A DNA stretch of 64,000 nt from Bog-532 sp963732345 (lineage in GTDB: Bacteria > Actinomycetota > Actinomycetes > Streptosporangiales > Streptosporangiaceae). The translations under genes were made by a program, and so were the position numbers. The notes below the pieces were generated by a model. That model had not been told where the DNA came from. It worked only from the letters and a program-made list of their open reading frames with translations, and did no database searches. Numbering within the stretch: the first letter of the stretch is position 1; every line of letters starts with the position of its first letter. Positions 60,571 through 64,000 of this stretch are shown here, one piece after another. Location of the stretch: contig CAVSZI010000018.1 of NCBI GenBank assembly GCA_963732345.1, positions 310,001-374,000 of the forward strand. Reading direction: 5' to 3'.

Positions 60571-61718
60571 AGGTCGGCGATCTCCTGCTCCGATTCCACG
60601 CCCGTCTCGCCTTCGTTGGCGTTCATGGCTTCCGTGGCGGCCGAGTCGACCAGGCCAGGTTCCGGCGCGTTCTCCTGCACCGAATCCGCGAGGCGCTCGT
60701 CCGCAGTGCGGGCCTCCGCGGTGCCGCCGTAGGCCGCCTGCGCCGGGACGGACGCGGACGTTGCCACGCCGATCAGCGTGAACGTGTCGGCCTCCCGGTC
60801 GTCGTTGCTCCGCGCGTCGCTGAACAGCCAGGCCAGCGACTCCGCGTACACGTCGTCGGGGTCGAGCAGGCGCAGCTCCTCGGCGAGCAGTTCGGCCTGG
60901 TCCCGGCGGTGCAGTGCGACCCGCCGGTCCGGCTCACCGGTCTTCGACAGCGTGGCGGTCCGGCCGTCGTGGCGGGAGATCTCGATCTGGCCGTTCTCCG
61001 TCTCGAACCGGACGTCGGTGATGCCCGGGCCGCCGGACACGGCGCGCCGCACCGGGACGCCCAGCCGCAGCGAGAGCCAGGCCGCGAGGATGTCGCCGCT
61101 CGGGTTGTCTCGCTCGGCCAGCACCTCCCCCCGCGTGATGGGGGGATGCGGCACGTCGAACGTGGCCGCGAGCAGCGTGCGCCACGGGGTGAGCCGGGTC
61201 CAGCTGAAGTCGGTGTCCCCGGGCTTGTACGCCCCGGCCAGCCCGGCCAGCGCCAGCGACCCCGGCTCCCCGTCCCCGGACGCGGAGTCGGTCACCCGGC
61301 GCTGGGCCAGCGCCCCGAGGGGGCTCTGGGAGGGCATCTCCGGTACCTGCCCGGGCCACCAGGTCACCACGGGCACGTCCGGCACGAGCAGGGGCGCGAG
61401 CACGGAGTCGGCGTGCTGCCCGACCGGGCCGTACATCCGCAGCAGGATCGTCTCACCGGGGCCCGTTTCGCCCACCCGGATCTCCGCGTCGAGGCGCGAC
61501 TCGGCGTTCGGGCGGCGCGTGATCACGCCGAGCACGCGGCACGGGTGCTCGCGTGCCGCGTGGTTCGCGGCGCGCATCGCGTCGTACTGCGCGGCCTCGC
61601 TGGTCTCCACGATCAGCGTGAGCACCATGCCCAGCGCGGCGCCGCCGAGACGGCGCCGCGCCTCGGTCAGCGCCTCGTAGATCGCGCTCGCGCTGGTGTC
61701 GGTCAGGTCGATCGTCAT
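60567..61718 (-). CDS. opcA: Glucose-6-phosphate dehydrogenase assembly protein OpcA
   Basis: OpcA is needed for assembly and redox control of G6PDH in actinobacteria and cyanobacteria. 383 residues from ATG 61718 (MTIDLTDTSASAIYEALTEA). Conserved stretches include GMVLTLIVETSEAAQ, VTWWPGQVPEMPSQSPLGAL, and DTDFSWTRLTPWRTLLAATF. The C-terminal 60 residues are Ala/Glu-rich and variable. It lies directly downstream of zwf. Confidence 0.95.
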   Translation of the reverse strand: MTIDLTDTSASAIYEALTEARRRLGGAALGMVLTLIVETSEAAQYDAMRAANHAAREHPCRVLGVITRRPNAESRLDAEIRVGETGPGETILLRMYGPVGQHADSVLAPLLVPDVPVVTWWPGQVPEMPSQSPLGALAQRRVTDSASGDGEPGSLALAGLAGAYKPGDTDFSWTRLTPWRTLLAATFDVPHPPITRGEVLAERDNPSGDILAAWLSLRLGVPVRRAVSGGPGITDVRFETENGQIEISRHDGRTATLSKTGEPDRRVALHRRDQAELLAEELRLLDPDDVYAESLAWLFSDARSNDDREADTFTLIGVATSASVPAQAAYGGTAEARTADERLADSVQENAPEPGLVDSAATEAMNANEGETGVESEQEIADL

Positions 61719-61772
61719 CGTCGTACCCCTCTTGTCGGCCCGGATCCCGCCGGGTCTCGTCCGGCCGGCCGC

Positions 61773-63414
61773 CTAGAGCCGTCGCCAGGCACGGCCGTCG
61801 CGGGCCATCAGCGCGTCCGCGGAGGCCGGGCCGGAGGTGCCCGCCGGGTATGGTTCCGGCTTGGTGTATTCGGCCCAGAAGTCCTCGATCGGATCGAGGA
61901 TGCGCCACGACAGCTCGACCTCTTCCTGCCGGGGGAACAGCGGCGGGTCGCCGATGAGCACGTCGAGCAGCAGCCGCTCGTACGCCTCGGGGCTGGACTC
62001 GGTGAAGGATTCCCCGTAGGCGAAGTCCATGTTCACGTCGCGGACTTCCATGGCCGAGCCGGGCACCTTCGAACCGAACCGCACCGTTATGCCCTCGTCC
62101 GGCTGCACCCGGATCACCAGCGCGTTCTGCCCGAGTTCCTGGGTGTCGGTCGCGGAGAACGGCAGGTGCGGCGCGCGCTGGAAGATCAGCGCGATCTCCG
62201 TCATCCGGCGCGGCAGCCGTTTGCCGGTCCGCAGGTAGAACGGGACGCCGGCCCACCGCCGGGTGCCCACCCCCAGCCGTACCGCGGCGTAGGTCTCGGT
62301 CCGGGAGTCCGGGGGGATCCCGTCTTCCTCAAGGTATCCGCGCACCTCGTGGCCGCCTTGCCAGCCCGCGGTGTGCTGGCCGCGCGCGGTGCCGGTGGCC
62401 GGGTCCTGCGGCAGCCGGACGGCCGACAGCACCTTCTCCTTCTCCGCTCGCAGCGAGTCGGCGTCGAAGGCGACCGGCTCCTCCATCGCGGTCAGGGCCA
62501 GCAACTGCAGCAGGTGGTTCTGGATCACGTCGCGGGCGGCGCCGATCCCGTCGTAGTAGCCCGCCCGGCCGCCGATGCCGATGTCCTCGGCCATCGTGAT
62601 CTGGATGTGGTCGACGTACCCGCGGTTCCAGATCGGCTCGTACATTTCGTTGGCGAAGCGCAGCGCCAGGATGTTCTGGACGGTCTCCTTGCCCAGGTAG
62701 TGGTCGATGCGGAACACCGACTCGGGCGGGAAGACCTCGGCCAGGATGTCGTTCAGCTCCCGGGCGCTCTTCAGATCATGACCGAACGGCTTCTCGATGA
62801 CCACCCGGCGCCAGGGGCGGCGGCCCGCCCACGCCGCCTGCTGGCCTTCGGGCGGCGTGTAGTCGTCCGGATCGGACAGCCCGGACCGCTTGAGCTGCTG
62901 CACCACGACCGGGAACGCCTTGGGCGGGATCGACAGGTAGAACGCGTAGTTCCCGCCCGTGCTCCGCTCGGCGTCCAGGGCGCGGACGGTCTCGGCCAGG
63001 CTGTCGAAGGCGGCGTCGTCGTCGAACTCCCCCTGGACGAACCGGATCCCCTCACTGACCTGCTGCCAGAACCGTGTCCCGGAACGGCGTCCGCGCGTGC
63101 TCCTTGACCGCCTCGTAGGTGAGCTGGGCGAAGTCCTCGTCCTCCCAGTCCCGCCGGGCGAAGCCGACCAGGGAGAACCCCGGCGGGAGCAGCCCGCGGT
63201 TGGCCAGGTCGTAGATCGCGGGCAGCAGCTTCTTGCGCGCCAGGTCACCGGTCACGCCGAACATGACCAGCACACACGGGCCGGCCACCCGGGGAATGCG
63301 CCGGTCCCGCGGATCCCGCAGCGGGTTCTCCTGCACCTGCAGGTCCGGGAGGGCCGCGGGATTGGCCGGCGCGGGCCCGCGGGTGCCCTGGCCCGCCGTC
63401 ACTGACTCGCTCAC
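61773..63414 (-). pseudogene. zwf: Glucose-6-phosphate dehydrogenase, frame broken by one extra base near 63070
   Basis: Entry enzyme of the oxidative pentose phosphate pathway. From ATG 63414 the first frame reads CVLVMFGVTGDLARKKLLPA and YEAVKEHARTPFRDTV, then hits a stop at 63052. The rest is in another frame: WQQVSEGIRFVQGEFDD, VIEKPFGHDLKSARELN, the active-site RIDHYLGKETVQN, and the end at 61773. Deleting one T from GTTCTGG restores a protein of about 546 residues. The remaining sequence is fully conserved, so a base-calling error or very recent mutation is likely. Confidence 0.88.
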
Positions 63415-63490
63415 GATTCTCCCGTTCCCTCGCTATCGTGGCGCCGGGCGGCCGGCGAGCGGTGGCTCGCCGGCCGCTGTCGAGTGCTGA

Positions 63491-64000
63491 TCACTGTTCC
63501 GCGAGCTGGCCCTTGACCGTCTCGATGAGCTCGTTCCAGGACGCGGCAAACTTCGCCACTCCCTCATCTTCCAGCACCCTGACCACGTCGTCGTAGGGGA
63601 TACCCAGATTCTCCAGGCCCGCGATGACCTTCCGGGACTCGTCGTAGGTGCCGTGGATCGTGTCCCCGCGCAGCTGGCCGTGGTCGGCCACGGCGTGGAT
63701 GGTCGGCTCCGGCATCGTGTTGACGGTGTCCGGCGCCACCAGATCCACCACGTACATGGTGTCGGGGAACGACGGGTCCTTGGTGCTGGTGGACGCCCAC
63801 AGCGGCCGCTGCGCCCGCGCGCCCTTGGCCCGCAGCGCCTCCCACCGCGGCGTCGCGATCCGCTTTTCGAACAGCTCGTAGGCCAGCCGCGCGTTGGCAA
63901 TGGCGGCCTTGCCGCGCAGGGCCTTCGCCTCGCCCGTGCCGATCTTGTCCAGCCGCTTGTCGACCTCGGTGTCCACCCGGCTGACGAAGAACGACGCGAC
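63491..64000 (-). CDS. tal: Transaldolase (N-terminal part outside window)
   Basis: Moves dihydroxyacetone units in the non-oxidative pentose phosphate pathway. The C-terminal about 170 residues are inside the window and the frame stays open to base 64000. The Schiff-base lysine is in RPLWASTSTKDPSFPDTMYV, followed by NTMPEPTIHAVADHG. The 76-base gap to zwf fits an operon. Confidence 0.95.
   Translation of the reverse strand, partial: VASFFVSRVDTEVDKRLDKIGTGEAKALRGKAAIANARLAYELFEKRIATPRWEALRAKGARAQRPLWASTSTKDPSFPDTMYVVDLVAPDTVNTMPEPTIHAVADHGQLRGDTIHGTYDESRKVIAGLENLGIPYDDVVRVLEDEGVAKFAASWNELIETVKGQLAEQ

Overview
The window is high-GC actinobacterial chromosome. WhiA, a WhiB-type protein, RbpA, OpcA, a mycothiol-type DinB protein and a 13E12/HNH protein all point to a filamentous or Streptosporangiales-like actinomycete; the genus cannot be fixed from sequence alone.

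Layout. Positions 1-9,930 hold a conserved core block: uvrC (5' end outside the window), rapZ, yvcK, whiA, gap, pgk, tpiA, secG, rbpA. In related genomes pgl-opcA-zwf-tal lies close to this block. Here that second block sits at 59.8-64 kb on the minus strand, so about 50 kb of other DNA separates the two. From 9.9 to 20.5 kb there is a mixed metabolic stretch: glutamate decarboxylase, a RibD-like reductase, a frameshifted glgX, and a sulfate-assimilation operon (sulfite reductase, small zinc protein, CysH, sirohydrochlorin chelatase). From 20.8 to 28 kb there is a repeat-rich protein, an IS200/IS605 relic, a dynamin-like GTPase, an HNH protein and an intact IS630-type element.

The main feature is 22.6-55.6 kb, which I read as a fluoride-response island. 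I count 13 fluoride (crcB-type) riboswitch aptamers on both strands. Nine are canonical. Four carry a coordinated change of the long-range A6-U38 pair to G6-C38. They precede a dynamin-like GTPase, a UspA protein, a second enolase, a PAP2/Nudix/DUF2180 operon, two tandem pairs of MutS-like ATPases, an EttA-type ABC-F protein, a 62-residue protein, an MFS transporter, a second DUF2180 protein, a six-gene Hyf/Nuo-like complex, a mycothiol-type DinB protein and inorganic pyrophosphatase. In most of them the 3' pseudoknot strand can also pair with the Shine-Dalgarno sequence, so ligand binding should expose the ribosome site. One copy instead ends in a clear intrinsic terminator.

The logic is coherent. 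Enolase and pyrophosphatase are classic fluoride-sensitive enzymes. The other genes supply stress handling, translation control, ATP-driven DNA or nucleic-acid proteins, and a membrane complex related to group 4 hydrogenases whose large and small subunits have lost the metal ligands. Several units carry very short leader ORFs that overlap the main start codon. Between the units lie broken genes (cysS-like, IS5-type transposase, an MFS copy, a frameshifted HEAT gene), so the island has been rearranged. The glgX and zwf frames are both broken by one extra base in the same local context, which may be an assembly artefact.
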